Origin: CAVVEQ01 sp963806635
Lineage (GTDB): Bacteria; Chloroflexota; Anaerolineae; Anaerolineales; Anaerolineaceae
Assembly: GCA_963806635.1 (NCBI GenBank)
Contig: CAWDZA010000006.1
Location: forward strand, 1-27,424
Length of the DNA stretch: 27,424 nucleotides
Direction: 5' to 3'
Numbering within the stretch: the first letter of the stretch is position 1; every line of letters begins with the position of its first letter. A model generated the notes under the pieces. The model was given only the letters and a program-made list of their open reading frames with translations. It had not been told where the DNA came from and ran no database searches. Of the stretch, positions 16,629 to 26,523 are shown piece after piece. A program made the translations under genes and the position numbers.

Positions 16629-16639
16629 AAAGGAGGTGA
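16629..16639 (+). promoter_or_regulatory. Orphan, near-perfect Shine-Dalgarno after the lacI-type stop
   Basis: aaaggaggtga begins one base after the stop codon and is almost fully complementary to the 16S 3' end, but no ATG, GTG or TTG follows at 5-12 bases and the next gene has its own AGGAGG at 16696-16701. It may be decayed sequence from a lost small gene or serve to hold or re-capture ribosomes. Confidence 0.35.
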
Positions 16640-16705
16640 GTCTGTCGACAAATCTGGTTGGAAATGGTTTCAAGGAATAGTTCTACAAATCTCTAGGAGG
16701 AAACA

Positions 16706-18076
16706 ATGAAACGTTTGTTTGTCGTCTTTTCTGTGTTTATCATTGCTAGCATGCTTCTGTCTGCATGCGGTCCAAAGCAAACATCCCCCCTTCAAATCTG
16801 GTCGTTCACCAACGAAATTCTCACCATGGCGAAGGCTTATGAGAAGGAACATCCCGGCGTTAAGACCAACTACACCATGATCCCTATGACCAACGGGGAA
16901 TACCAGACCAAACTACTGGCCACCCTTGGCACCGACCAGGCTCCCTGCGTGGTTGCCCTGGAAGCTGCCTTCGTGAAAAGCTATGTTGAAGCCGATTACT
17001 TGGCTGACCTGGGCGAACTGATGCCAGCCGCCAAAGCAGCAAATGTGTACCCCTTCGTTTATGAAGTGGGGACTGATCCGGCTGGCGTGACCAAGGCTTA
17101 CTCCTACCAGGCGACCCCCGGTGCGCTGTTCTATCGCCGCAGCCTGGCCAAGGAATACTTTGGCACCGACGATCCCGCGAAGCTCCAGGAGATCCTCGGC
17201 GACATGGATAAATACGCTGCCGCCGCCGAAGTTGTGAAGCAGAAATCCAACGGAAACACCTACATGGTTGCTTCCAATGGCGACTTCCAGAACCTCTTCT
17301 TCGCCAATCGCGCAAAACCCTGGGTTGTGGATAACACCCTGACCGTGGACCCGATGGTGGAAAAGATGATCGCCACCGCCAAGCTCTTCCGCGATAACGG
17401 CTACGAAGCCCGCGCCACCCAGTGGCAGGAAGGCTGGTTCGCCGGGATGAATGACACCCTCGTGGATGCCGAAGGAAACCCGAAGCAGATCTTCTCCTAC
17501 TTCCTCCCCACCTGGGGTCTGCCCTACGTGCTGGCCCCGCATGCCAAGTCCGAAGATGGCAAACACGACACCTCCGGCGACTGGGGTGTCATCAATGGAC
17601 CGCTCCCCTACCAGTGGGGCGGTACCTGGATGGGCGTGTTGAAAGACTGCAAAGACAAGAAAACAGCCATGGATTTCATCAAATTCGCCACATTGGATGA
17701 GAAACAATTGTTCAACTGGGCGACAGGCGTTTATACGAATGAATACCTGAAAGCCATTGATCCTGAAATCGGTGATTCCCAGGCGCAGGCTCCTGGCGAT
17801 TTCGTTGGCTCCAAGAACGTTGTAGAAAAGGTCATCCCTCTATTCGACGGTTCTGACCTGAGCAAATTCCTGGGCGGACAGAACTCCTACGCTGGCTTCG
17901 CTGCCGCTGCCCCGCTGGTTAATGCAAAACTGATGCAGGGCACTGATGACGCCATCCAGCGTGCGCTGAATGACCCGGAAAATGCCTACTTGAACGGCGA
18001 GATCACCCTGGATGAAATGTGGGCGACCTGGAAAGCCGCTGTCAAGAACGAAAACCCGGATCTTAACGTTCCCTAA
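16706..18076 (+). CDS. ABC sugar-transporter solute-binding lipoprotein (family 1)
   Basis: 456 residues. Lipoprotein signal peptide MKRLFVVFSVFIIASMLLSAC with lipobox LSAC, so the protein is anchored outside the cytoplasmic membrane. The rest is a two-lobed family-1 binding protein: LQIWSFTNEILTMAKAYEKE, MTNGEYQTKLLATLG, VALEAAFVKSYVEADYLADL, SYQATPGALFYRRSLAKEYF, GGTWMGVLKDCKDKKTAMDF and DEMWATWKAAV at the end. Many aromatic residues, as expected for stacking on sugar rings. From the downstream cellobiose phosphorylase and GH3 enzymes, cellobiose or short beta-glucans are the likely ligands. Strong ribosome-binding site TAGGAGGAAACA. Codon choice is more GC3-rich and regular than in the neighbours, which suggests high expression. 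A stable hairpin follows its stop codon. Confidence 0.92.
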   Translation: MKRLFVVFSVFIIASMLLSACGPKQTSPLQIWSFTNEILTMAKAYEKEHPGVKTNYTMIPMTNGEYQTKLLATLGTDQAPCVVALEAAFVKSYVEADYLADLGELMPAAKAANVYPFVYEVGTDPAGVTKAYSYQATPGALFYRRSLAKEYFGTDDPAKLQEILGDMDKYAAAAEVVKQKSNGNTYMVASNGDFQNLFFANRAKPWVVDNTLTVDPMVEKMIATAKLFRDNGYEARATQWQEGWFAGMNDTLVDAEGNPKQIFSYFLPTWGLPYVLAPHAKSEDGKHDTSGDWGVINGPLPYQWGGTWMGVLKDCKDKKTAMDFIKFATLDEKQLFNWATGVYTNEYLKAIDPEIGDSQAQAPGDFVGSKNVVEKVIPLFDGSDLSKFLGGQNSYAGFAAAAPLVNAKLMQGTDDAIQRALNDPENAYLNGEITLDEMWATWKAAVKNENPDLNVP

Positions 18077-18092
18077 ACCATCTTGAATTTGC

Positions 18093-18129
18093 GAAAGGGT
18101 CAGTGTATATTAACTACACTGACCCTTTC
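18093..18129 (+). promoter_or_regulatory. 15-bp perfect hairpin between binding-protein and permease genes
   Basis: gaaagggtcagtgta (18093-18107) pairs without mismatch to tacactgaccctttc (18115-18129), leaving a 7-base loop. It starts 17 bases after the binding-protein stop and ends 13 bases before the permease start. No U-run follows, so it is more likely an mRNA-stabilising or partial-attenuation element that gives excess binding protein over permease, as known for malE-malF-type operons. Confidence 0.75.
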
Positions 18130-18142
18130 CATCAGAGGTGCG

Positions 18143-19072
18143 ATGACCATTAACCAGCGAATTAAAAAAATTAATCCCGGCTACTTCTTTATCACCCCGT
18201 TCATTCTCGGGTTCCTGATTTTTGGACTCTACCCGGTGGTGAACACGGTCTATCTAAGCTTTACCAACACCACCTTGATGACGGCGCATGCCAAGTTCAT
18301 CTGGTTTGATAACTTCAAGAACTTATTCATAGATAAGATGTTCGTCACAGCCGTCGGGAACACCTGGTTCCTGTGGTTGTTAAATTTCATCCCCCAGCTT
18401 GGGTTGGCCTTATTACTGGCAGCCTGGTTTACCAATGTACGCCTCAAGATCCGCGCGGCGGGCACCTGGCGGATGCTGTTTTACTTCCCCAACCTGCTGA
18501 TGCCTGCCACGATTGCGGCTTTATTCTTCAGTCTGTTTTCCTATTACGGACCCATGAACCAGATACTGGTACGAGCGGGCGTCCTTTCCGAAGCAGTGGA
18601 TTTCATTCGCAACCCAGCCGCCATGCGCAGCCTGGTGATCTTTATCCAGACATGGATGTGGTTTGGTTGGACGACGATCATCATCATGGCAGCCATGACC
18701 TCGATCTCGGTCTCCATTTACGAAGCCGCGCTCGCAGATGGTGCAAACGGCTGGCAAATGTTCCGCTACATATCTTTGCCCCTAATCAAGCCTGTGCTGG
18801 TATTCGTGCTGGTCACCTCCCTGGTAGGCGGGATGCAGATGTTCGATATTCCCTACCTGCTGACCGATGGAAGAGGCAGCCCGACTAACTCCATCCTGAC
18901 CAACAATATCCTGATGTATATGAAGTTCCGCAGCAGCCAGGGGCACATTGGAGCTGCTTCTTCGGTAGGTGTGATGGTCTTTATCATGACCTCCGCTGTC
19001 GCCTTACTCATCTTTTACCTGCTGCGAGAAAAAGATGGCGCGGGTAAAAATAAGGAAAATATTAACAGGTAG
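18143..19072 (+). CDS. ABC sugar-transporter permease 1
   Basis: 309 residues, six membrane helices, MalF-like. The N-terminus PGYFFITPFILGFLIFGLYP is the usual first helix. The EAA loop YEAALADGANGWQMFRYISL, followed by PLIKP, contacts the ATPase. The start at 18143 is preferred over an upstream TTG at 18083 because the latter would run through the hairpin and lacks a ribosome-binding site, whereas AGAGGTG precedes 18143. It forms the channel with permease 2. No ATPase gene is found in the window. Confidence 0.92.
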   Translation: MTINQRIKKINPGYFFITPFILGFLIFGLYPVVNTVYLSFTNTTLMTAHAKFIWFDNFKNLFIDKMFVTAVGNTWFLWLLNFIPQLGLALLLAAWFTNVRLKIRAAGTWRMLFYFPNLLMPATIAALFFSLFSYYGPMNQILVRAGVLSEAVDFIRNPAAMRSLVIFIQTWMWFGWTTIIIMAAMTSISVSIYEAALADGANGWQMFRYISLPLIKPVLVFVLVTSLVGGMQMFDIPYLLTDGRGSPTNSILTNNILMYMKFRSSQGHIGAASSVGVMVFIMTSAVALLIFYLLREKDGAGKNKENINR

Positions 19073-19079
19073 ACTCATC

Positions 19080-19919
19080 ATGAACTCAAAGACATCCTTA
19101 ACACTCACCCGGGTTGGTATCTATATCATACTGGCCATTATCCTGATCATCACCATCGTTCCCATCTGGTTGTTGCTGGTGAACGCCACCCGTTCCACCA
19201 CAGAGATTCAAAACGGAATCAGCATCCTGCCAAGCATACACACATTCGAAAATTACAACATACTCGTTGGTAAGGGATTGGACCTGCCAAGGGGTTTTAT
19301 TAACAGTTTGGTCATCGCCTTAAGCACAACCCTGGTCACGGTATATTTTGCCTTCCTGACAGGTTATGGGATTGTTGCCTACCAATTCAAAGGGAAGCGA
19401 GTCTTTTTTGGTGCCATCCTGGTTCTCATCCTGATACCGTTGCAGCTTTCGATCATCGGATATTTCCGGTTCATGTCGAAGATCGGTTTGGCCGATAATT
19501 ACCTTTCGTTGATCCTTCCGGCAATTGCCTCTCCTTTCGCGGTTTTCTTCGCCAAGCAATACCTGGAATCGATCATCATCCCGGACCTGATCGATGCGGG
19601 CAGGGTGGATGGCTGCAGCGAGTTGGGCATCTTCCACCGCATCATGATGCCCATTGCCATGCCAGGGGCATTCACCCTGGCGCTATTCACCTTTGTGGGT
19701 TCCTGGAACAACTTCTTCAATCCCTACATTCTCATCTCCAGCCGGGATAAGTACACCCTGCCGATGTTGATCCAAACCCTGCGCGGGGATGTGTACCGGC
19801 CGGAATACGGGGCGATCTATTTTGGACTCGCAGCTTCTATTGTGCCTATCATCATCATCTACATCCTCTTCTCGCGCTTCATCGTGAATGGGATTTCGAT
19901 GGGGGCAGTGAAAGAATAG
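19080..19919 (+). CDS. ABC sugar-transporter permease 2
   Basis: 279 residues, six helices, MalG-like: first helix GIYIILAIILIITIVPIWLL, FINSLVIALSTTLVTVYFAF, then the EAA loop IDAGRVDGCSELGIFHRIMM followed by PIAMPG, and a C-terminal helix ending FSRFIVNGISMGAVKE. The ATG at 19080 begins 7 bases after the permease-1 stop, so translation is probably coupled; an in-frame ATG at 19035 lies inside permease 1 and would add residues unlike the family. Pairs with permease 1 and the upstream binding protein. Confidence 0.92.
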   Translation: MNSKTSLTLTRVGIYIILAIILIITIVPIWLLLVNATRSTTEIQNGISILPSIHTFENYNILVGKGLDLPRGFINSLVIALSTTLVTVYFAFLTGYGIVAYQFKGKRVFFGAILVLILIPLQLSIIGYFRFMSKIGLADNYLSLILPAIASPFAVFFAKQYLESIIIPDLIDAGRVDGCSELGIFHRIMMPIAMPGAFTLALFTFVGSWNNFFNPYILISSRDKYTLPMLIQTLRGDVYRPEYGAIYFGLAASIVPIIIIYILFSRFIVNGISMGAVKE

Positions 19920-19960
19920 GAATCGTCGACGCGCTTCCCATTCAAAGGGAAAGGAAGCCG

Positions 19961-20002
19961 ATTGATCCCGTATAAGGAAACCAAACCGGATACGGGATCA
20001 AT
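19961..20002 (+). promoter_or_regulatory. 13-bp perfect hairpin between permease and GH94 genes
   Basis: attgatcccgtat (19961-19973) pairs with atacgggatcaat (19990-20002) around a 16-base loop. Only a short T-rich tail (ttcaatct) follows. It may partly terminate the transport transcript or protect RNA ends. A smaller hairpin (ttccc/gggaa, 19935-19951) precedes it. Confidence 0.6.
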
Positions 20003-20056
20003 TTCAATCTACACCGACACCGCGGCCGTTTTCGGCAGGTCAACATAGGAACACTT

Positions 20057-22507
20057 ATGCGTTTTGGATTCTTCGACGATGAAGCTTGCGAATACGTGAT
20101 CACCCGTCCGGACACTCCGCTGCCCTGGATCAATTACCTGGGAAGCGAAGCCTACTTTGGCTTGATCTCCAATACCGCGGGGGGGTATTCCTTTTATAAA
20201 GATGCCCGCCTGCGCCGGCTTACCCGCTATCGCTACAACGACGCCCCGCTGGATGAAAATGGTCGCATATCTATATTCGGGATGATCGCGCGGAGGAGCC
20301 GCGCTTCTGGTCCCCCACCTGGCAGCCGGTGCGCAGCCCGCTGAAAAATTACGAATGCCGGCATGGCATGGGCTACACCCGCATCAGCTCGCTTTCCGAA
20401 GGCATCTCAGCCTCAGTGCTCTTCTTCGTCCCGCCCGGCGAAAACCTGGAGATCTGGAGCCTGGAGCTCACCAACCAGCGGCAGAGTGCGGCCGAGCTTT
20501 CGGTTTTCTCGGCTGTGGAATTCTGCCTGTGGGACGCCGTGGATGATTCCAACAATTTCCAACGAAACTATTCGATCGGTGAGGTGGAGGTTGCGGGCGG
20601 GGTTATTTATCACAAATCGGAATACCGGGAACGACGCGACCACTTTGCCTTCTTCGCCTGCTCCGAGAGGCTGGTCGGTTTCGATACGAACCGGGATGCC
20701 TTCCTGGGCGCGTACCGCGGATGGAATTCCCCGCAGGCAGTGGAACAGGGAAAATGCACGGATTCCATCGCGTTGGGCTGGCAGCCGATTGGCGCGCAGC
20801 AGGTCAAGGTGCATCTCGCCCCCGGCGAAACCCGGCGAATCCTCTTCCTGCTCGGATATCAGGAAAATCCAGTGGAGGAGAAATTCGACCCACCTGGCTC
20901 GAACATCATCAATAAACGCACCGTTCTGCCGGTCATTCAAAAATATTTGGATGCCGGGGAGGTGGATCGCTCTTTTACCGCTCTGAGTGAAACGTGGCGG
21001 CAGTTGTTGGAAAAGCTGCAGGTGGAGACGCCTGATATACACACCAATCGCATGGTCAACATCTGGAACGCCTACCAGGTGATGGTCACTTTCAACTTCT
21101 CGCGGTCGGCTTCCTATTTTGAATCCGGGATCGGGCGCGGGATGGGCTTCCGCGACTCCGCTCAGGACCTGCTGGGCTTCATGCACCTGATCCCCGAGAG
21201 GGCGAGGGAGCGCATTCTTGACCTGGCAGCCACCCAGCTCCCGGGTGGAGGCGCATACCACCAATATCAGCCAATGACCAAACTGGGAAACAACGATGTT
21301 GGCAGCGGCTTCAACGACGATCCCCTCTGGCTTGTGCTTGCGGTTTCTGCTTACCTGAAGGAGACCGGGGATTGGAGCATCCTGGATGAGGCGGTGGTCT
21401 TCGATAACAAACCAGGCAGTCAGGCGCCTCTCTATGAGCATCTCAGACGCTCCATCCAATACACGCTCGATAGACTGGGCCCGCACGGGCTGCCGCTCAT
21501 CGGACGGGCGGACTGGAACGACTGCCTCAACCTGAACTGTTTTTCGGACACCCCCGGGCAATCCTTTCAGACCACCACCGCCAGGGATGGAAAGGTGGCG
21601 GAGAGCGTCTTCATCGGGGGTCTGTTTGTGCTGGCAGCCGGGGAGATGGCGGAGATCGCCGAGCGGCATATAAGACCAGAAGATTCGCAGCACTGCCGGG
21701 CTGAAACGAAGAAGATGACAGAACGAGTGGAAACGAGCGGTTGGGACGGGGAGTGGTTCCGCCGCGCCTACGACCACTTTGGGGAGCCGCTGGGATCAAA
21801 AGATTGTGCCGAGGGGCAGATATTTATTGAGCCGCAGGGCATGTGCGTCACCGCCGGCATCGGGCTGGCAGATGGCAAGGCGAAGCAAGCGCTCGATTCG
21901 GTGGGGGAGCGTCTGGCTTGCGAGCACGGCATCGTCCTGCTGAATCCCGCTTATACAAGTTACCAACTTCGTCTTGGGGAAATCTCCTCCTATCCCCCGG
22001 GATATAAGGAGAATGGCAGCGTCTTCTGCCACACCAATCCCTGGGTGATGATCGCCGAGACCAGGCTGGGGCGCGGGAGAGAAAGCGCTGGATTACTACC
22101 ACCTCATCAACCCCTCAGTTCGCGAGGAAATCAGCGAGGTGCATCGCTGTGAACCTTACGTCTATGCCCAGATGATTTCGGGCAAGGAGGCGGTCAAGCC
22201 CGGCGAGGCGAAGAACTCCTGGCTGACCGGGTCCGCCGCCTGGAATTACGTTGCCATTACACAGTGGATCCTGGGAATCCGCCCCGGTTATGACGGGTTG
22301 ATCCTCGCCCCGGTCATCCCGGATACGTGGAAGGAATTTACCGCGGTGAGGATCTTCCGTGGGGTGGAATATGATATCCGTGTGCTTCGTGAAAAACCCG
22401 GAAACAGGGTGAGCATTCGCATCGACGGGAACGCCATCGAGGGTAATCTCATCCCGCTTCCCGCTGCAAACTGCAAAAAACTCCAAGTCGAAGTGACCCT
22501 TGGATAA
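20057..22507 (+). CDS. Cellobiose phosphorylase, GH94, two frameshifts
   Basis: About 815 residues after repair, the normal size for GH94 cellobiose phosphorylase, which converts cellobiose and phosphate to alpha-glucose-1-phosphate and glucose in the cytosol, saving an ATP. No signal peptide. The N-terminal FDDEACEYVITRPDTPLPWI, then NYLG, SNTAGGYSFYKDARLRRLTR and YECRHGMGYTRISSL are family hallmarks. The catalytic barrel has GMGFRDSAQDLLGFMH and GRADWNDCLNLNCFS, where the Asp of ADWND (codon 21511-21513) is the general acid. TGSAAWNYVAITQWILGIRP near the C-terminus is also typical. One base is missing near 20,264 (after LDENGR) and one extra base lies near 22,078 (before EKALDYYHL); no other damage is seen, so these are probably sequencing errors. 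AGGA lies 8 bases before the ATG. Confidence 0.9.
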
Positions 22508-24465
22508 GAATACGAAAAACCCTGTTCACCATTATAGGGCGGCACTCTTTGTAATTGTCCTTCTCTTCCTTTGCGCCTGCTCTGCGAAACCGGCGACCAA
22601 GCCTGTTGATTCGCATGCTGGAAGCGCTCTCTCCGAAAACGAGCGCATGGTGGAAGAGCTGCTGGCGGCAGATGACCCTTGATGAAAAGATCGGCCAGAT
22701 GACCCAGGCGGAGAGGGGGGCGATCAAACCGGGGGATGTGAGCCGTTATTTTCTCGGCTCGGTGCTGAATGGGGGCGGGGGACTGCCTGGTTCCAACAAG
22801 GCGGAAGCCTGGCTGGAGCAAACGAAAAAATACCAGGATGACGCCCTAACCACCCGCCTGCGAATTCCCATTCTCTTCGGGGTGGATGCAGTCCACGGGC
22901 ACGGGCATGTGGATGGGGCCACCATTTTCCCGCAGGAGATCGGCCTGGGCGCCACCCGCGATGCCGATCTGGTGCGCCAGGTGGGCGCAATTACCGCGGA
23001 GGAGATGCTGGCCACCGGGATCCCCTGGAACTTTGCCCCGGTGGTTGCCGTTCCGCAGGATATCCGCTGGGGAAGAACCTACGAGTCCTTTGGTGAGGAT
23101 ACCGCCTTGGTGAGCGAACTGGCATCCGCCTTTATCCACGGGCAGCAGGGATTGCCGGAATCCTACCAGCCGGCGGTGGGGCAATCCATCTACGTCATGA
23201 CCACCCCCAAGCATTTCCTTGGCGATGGCGGAACCACCTTCGGGACCTCAACCCAGACGATGGATGATTTTCATTACCTGCTCGATCAGGGTGATACCCG
23301 TTTCGATGAATCCAGTGTGCGGAAATTATTCCTGCCGCCCTACCAGGCCGCGCTGAATGCGGGAGCGGGCAGTGTGATGGCTTCCTTCAGCAGCCTGAAC
23401 GGGAAGAAGATGCACGAGCAAAAAACGTGGATCACGGACGTGCTAAAGGGTGAACTGGCATTTGACGGGCTGGTGATCTCCGATTGGGCGGGGATCGACC
23501 AGGTGGACCCCGATTACTACCATGCGGTTGTGAAGAGCATTAACGCTGGGATCGACATGAATATGGTCGCGCTGGATTACGTCCGCTTCATCACGACCAT
23601 GAAGCGCGCGGTGGGGAAGGGCGATATCACCATGGAGCGGATCGATGACGCGGTCCGTCGGATCTTGTTGAAGAAATTCGAATTGGGGCTTTTGGACCAT
23701 CCTTATGGAGAGGCTTCTCAGCTCGCGATTGTGGGCTCCCCCGAGCACCGCGAAGTTGCACGTCGGGCGGTCAGCGAATCGCTGGTGCTGCTCAAGAATG
23801 ACAACCAGGCTCTTCCCATCCTAAAAACGACAACGACCATTCATGTGGGCGGGATCGCCGCGGATGATATCGGCATCCAGTCCGGCGGCTGGACGATCGA
23901 CTGGCAGGGAAAGACCGGCGATATCCTTCCGGGAACGACCATCCTGGAGGGGATCCGGGAGGCTGTTTCCGCGGATACCCATGTGGAATTCAGCCCGGAA
24001 GGGCAATTCGACGGCAAGGCGGAAGTTGGCATCGCCGTGGTGGGCGAGCTGCCCTACGCGGAGGGACCGGGGGACGTCTCTTCCCTTCTCCTTAAACCTG
24101 AAGATGTCCGCCTGATCCAGAGGATGCGCCAGCAAAGCGACAAGTTGATCGTAATCCTCATCTCCGGCAGGCCGATGGTCATCACCCCCGAGTTCGACAT
24201 TCCGGATGCCTGGGTTGCCGCCTGGCTGCCCGGGTCGGAAGGCGGGGGCGTTGCGGATGTGCTTTTCGGGAAGCAGGTCTTCACCGGAAAGCTGCCCTAC
24301 ACCTGGCCACGGAACGACAGCCAGCTCCCGATCAATATCAATAATGTAAAGGCGACTGAAGGCTGCGATGCCCCTATGTTTCCGTATGGATATGGATTAG
24401 GTTATGGATTGGGTGAGGTCGAGAACAATCTCATCCCTTGGGGTAATTGTCCGGGAGACAAATAA
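22500..24465 (+). CDS. GH3 beta-glucosidase lipoprotein 1, one frameshift
   Basis: About 655 residues. The start is a TTG at 22500 that overlaps the GH94 stop by 8 bases, followed by a lipoprotein signal (ALFVIVLLFLCAC) so the enzyme is anchored at the outer face. One extra base near 22,666 (GCG-G-CAG) breaks the join to MTLDEKIGQMTQAERG. The rest is the two-domain exo-glucosidase fold: VDAVHGHGHVDGATIFPQEI, IRWGRTYESFGED, TPKHFLGDGGTTFGT, then VISDWAGIDQ with the nucleophile Asp (codon 23482-23484), and in domain 2 GELPYAEGPGD with the likely acid/base Glu (codon 24061-24063). The pattern is closest to barley ExoI-type beta-D-glucan exohydrolases, which release glucose from 1,3- and 1,4-linked glucans. 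It ends with GKLPYTWPRN, typical of the family. Confidence 0.88.
22618..22633. promoter_or_regulatory. Possible third LacI-type operator inside the GH3-1 gene
   Basis: ctggaagcgctctctc: its left half resembles the inverted right half of O2 (7 of 8) and its right half the inverted left half of O1 (6 of 8), with the same AGCGCT centre. It is a poor palindrome in itself and lies in the signal-peptide-proximal coding part, so chance is quite possible. Confidence 0.25.
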
Positions 24466-24542
24466 CGTATTCTTCATTGACACAAGGAGGCTTTCAACAA
24501 AGCAACTTCAGCAGAAGGCGGTGAAAGGAAAGAGGTAATGAA

Positions 24543-26523
24543 ATGAGAAGTAGATCCGTATTGGTAATTTTCGTAATGCTTTTCATTGCAGCCTGCACCG
24601 AGCAACCTCAGGTAACGGTTGAACCATCACAGGAACCGTCCCATACGCCGGTAACATCAACCCCCACTTCTCCACCGCCGACAGTAACACCTACACTGTA
24701 TTACCACATGCAGGTCGAGGAACTCTTATCAAAGATGAGCGTTGAAGAAAAGATCGGCCAAATGGCACAAGTGACAAGGTTTGGGATCACACCTGAGGAT
24801 ATCGCCCGATATTTTATCGGGTCGATCATAGGAGGAGGTGATCGACCGGACGATGCGACGAATATCGGAGCCTGGTATAACGAGGTAAAGAAGTTTCAGG
24901 ATGCAGCCCTCTCCACCCGCCTGGGAATTCCCATGATCTTCGCGATCGATGCGATCCATGGAAACGCGAACATGCATGGCGCAACCGTCTTCCCCCAGGA
25001 GATCGGACTCGGCGCCACCCGCGATCTGGACCTAGTCCGACAGATCGGGGCAGCCACCGCGAAGGAAATGCTGGCTTCTGGGTATACCTGGGACCTTGCT
25101 CCCATCCTGGCTGTACCCCAGGATATCCGCTGGGGAAGAACGTACGAGTCCTACAGTGAAAACACCGAACTGGTGAGCGAATTGGGATCAGCGTTTATCC
25201 AAGGTTTACAGACATTGCCGGATTCCTACCAGGGCGATCCCGGTCGTACGATTTACGTCTTGGCAACCTCAAAGCATTTTCTGGGTGATGGCGGCACCAC
25301 ATTCGGCACCTCAATTTGGACGAATGACGGGAAGATATGTTTGCTCGATCAAGGGGATATGCGTTACGACGAGGAGGAAACGCGAAAGTTGTTCCTGCCC
25401 CCCTACCAGGCAGCAGTGGATTCAGGGGCAAAGGCCATCATGATCTCCTACAGCAGCTGGAACGGGGTGAAAATGCATGCGCAAAAACCCTGGATCACCG
25501 ATGTGCTCAAAGGCGAGCTCGGATTTGACGGGTTTGTTGTCTCGGATATGGGGCGGATCGACCAGGTTGATCCGGAGTTATTACAAGGCGGTGGTGAACA
25601 GCATCAATGCCGGCATCGATATGGCGATGGTACCCTATGATTATGTGGGCTTCACCAACGCAATGGAACAGGCCGTGGAAAACGGCGATATCTCCATGGA
25701 AAGGATCGATGATGCCGTCAGCCGCATCCTGCGCGTCAAATTCGAGACTCGGCCTGTTCGATCATCCATACAGCGATCCTGCCCTGGTTTATGACAGTTG
25801 GATCCGCGGAGCACCGCGCCCTGGCCCGCCAGGCCGTGCGGGAATCACTGGTATTGCTTAAGAATGACAAGGATGCTCTCCCCTATCCAGGGAACTCTTC
25901 GGCCACGATTTGCCGGGGTGGCGGCAGATGATATCGGTATCCAGTGCGGTGGGTGGACGACCGACTGGCAGGGACCGTCGGAGACATCCAGCCGGGCACG
26001 ACCATCCTGGATGGGATCAAAGAAGAACGTGCCCGAATGCCACAATTGATTTCAATGCCACCGGCAACTTCTCCGGCATGGCGGAGTGGGTATCGCGGTG
26101 GTGGGTGAATTCCCGTATGCCGAAGGTAAGGGAGACCGGGAGGAATTGTCGCTTTCCTCTTTTGACCAGACATTGATCCGGACCCTGCGCGAGCACAGTC
26201 AAGAAACTGATCGTCATCATCCTCTCGGGTCGCCCGCTGATCATCACGGATGTGTATCCAGGCAGCGGATGCCTGGGTGGCTGCCTGGCTGCCCGGGACC
26301 GAGGGGAATGGGATAACGGATGTGCTCTTCGGTGATTACCCATTCACCGGTAAACTGCCCTACACCTGGCCGCGCAACGAATGATCAATTACCGATCAAT
26401 ATCAATAATCTCGAACATAAAAAAGGTTGCGATTCACCCTTGTTCCCTTATGGTTTTGGATTGGGCGAGGCTGGCAGCAAGCCCATCAAATGGATCGATT
26501 GCCAGGTTGATGAAGATGAATGA
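24543..26523 (+). CDS. GH3 beta-glucosidase lipoprotein 2, several frameshifts
   Basis: About 660 residues after repair; clear paralogue of the preceding gene over its whole length. Lipoprotein signal MRSRSVLVIFVMLFIAAC followed by a 30-residue Thr/Pro/Ser-rich tether (ending PPTVTPTLYYHM), longer than in the first copy. Catalytic parts: IDAIHGNANMHGATVFPQEI, IRWGRTYESYSEN, SKHFLGDGGTTFGTS, VVSDMGRIDQVDP with the nucleophile Asp (codon 25545-25547), GEFPYAEGKGD with the acid/base Glu (codon 26122-26124) and GKLPYTWPRN near the end. The intact frame runs to about 25,575; from there to the stop at 26523 at least seven frame changes occur. The Met after the nucleophile Asp, where Trp is usual, may be an artefact of two compensating indels. 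AGAGGT lies upstream of the ATG. Confidence 0.83.

Noticed and set aside
16660..16677. ttggaaatggtttcaagg as a further LacI-type operator
   Set aside because: The arms are imperfect and the centre lacks the AGCGCT core shared by O1 and O2.
16913..17707. 264-residue minus-strand open frame inside the binding-protein gene
   Set aside because: Antisense shadow created by the biased codon use of the solute-binding protein.
20413..21777. 454-residue minus-strand open frame inside the GH94 gene
   Set aside because: Shadow of a highly conserved cellobiose phosphorylase; the translated product shows no family features.
24476..24500. TTGACA and AAGGAGG upstream of the second GH3 gene as a promoter and start signal
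   Set aside because: No -10 lies 16-19 bases downstream of the TTGACA and no start codon follows the AAGGAGG; the gene has its own AGAGGT nearer its ATG.
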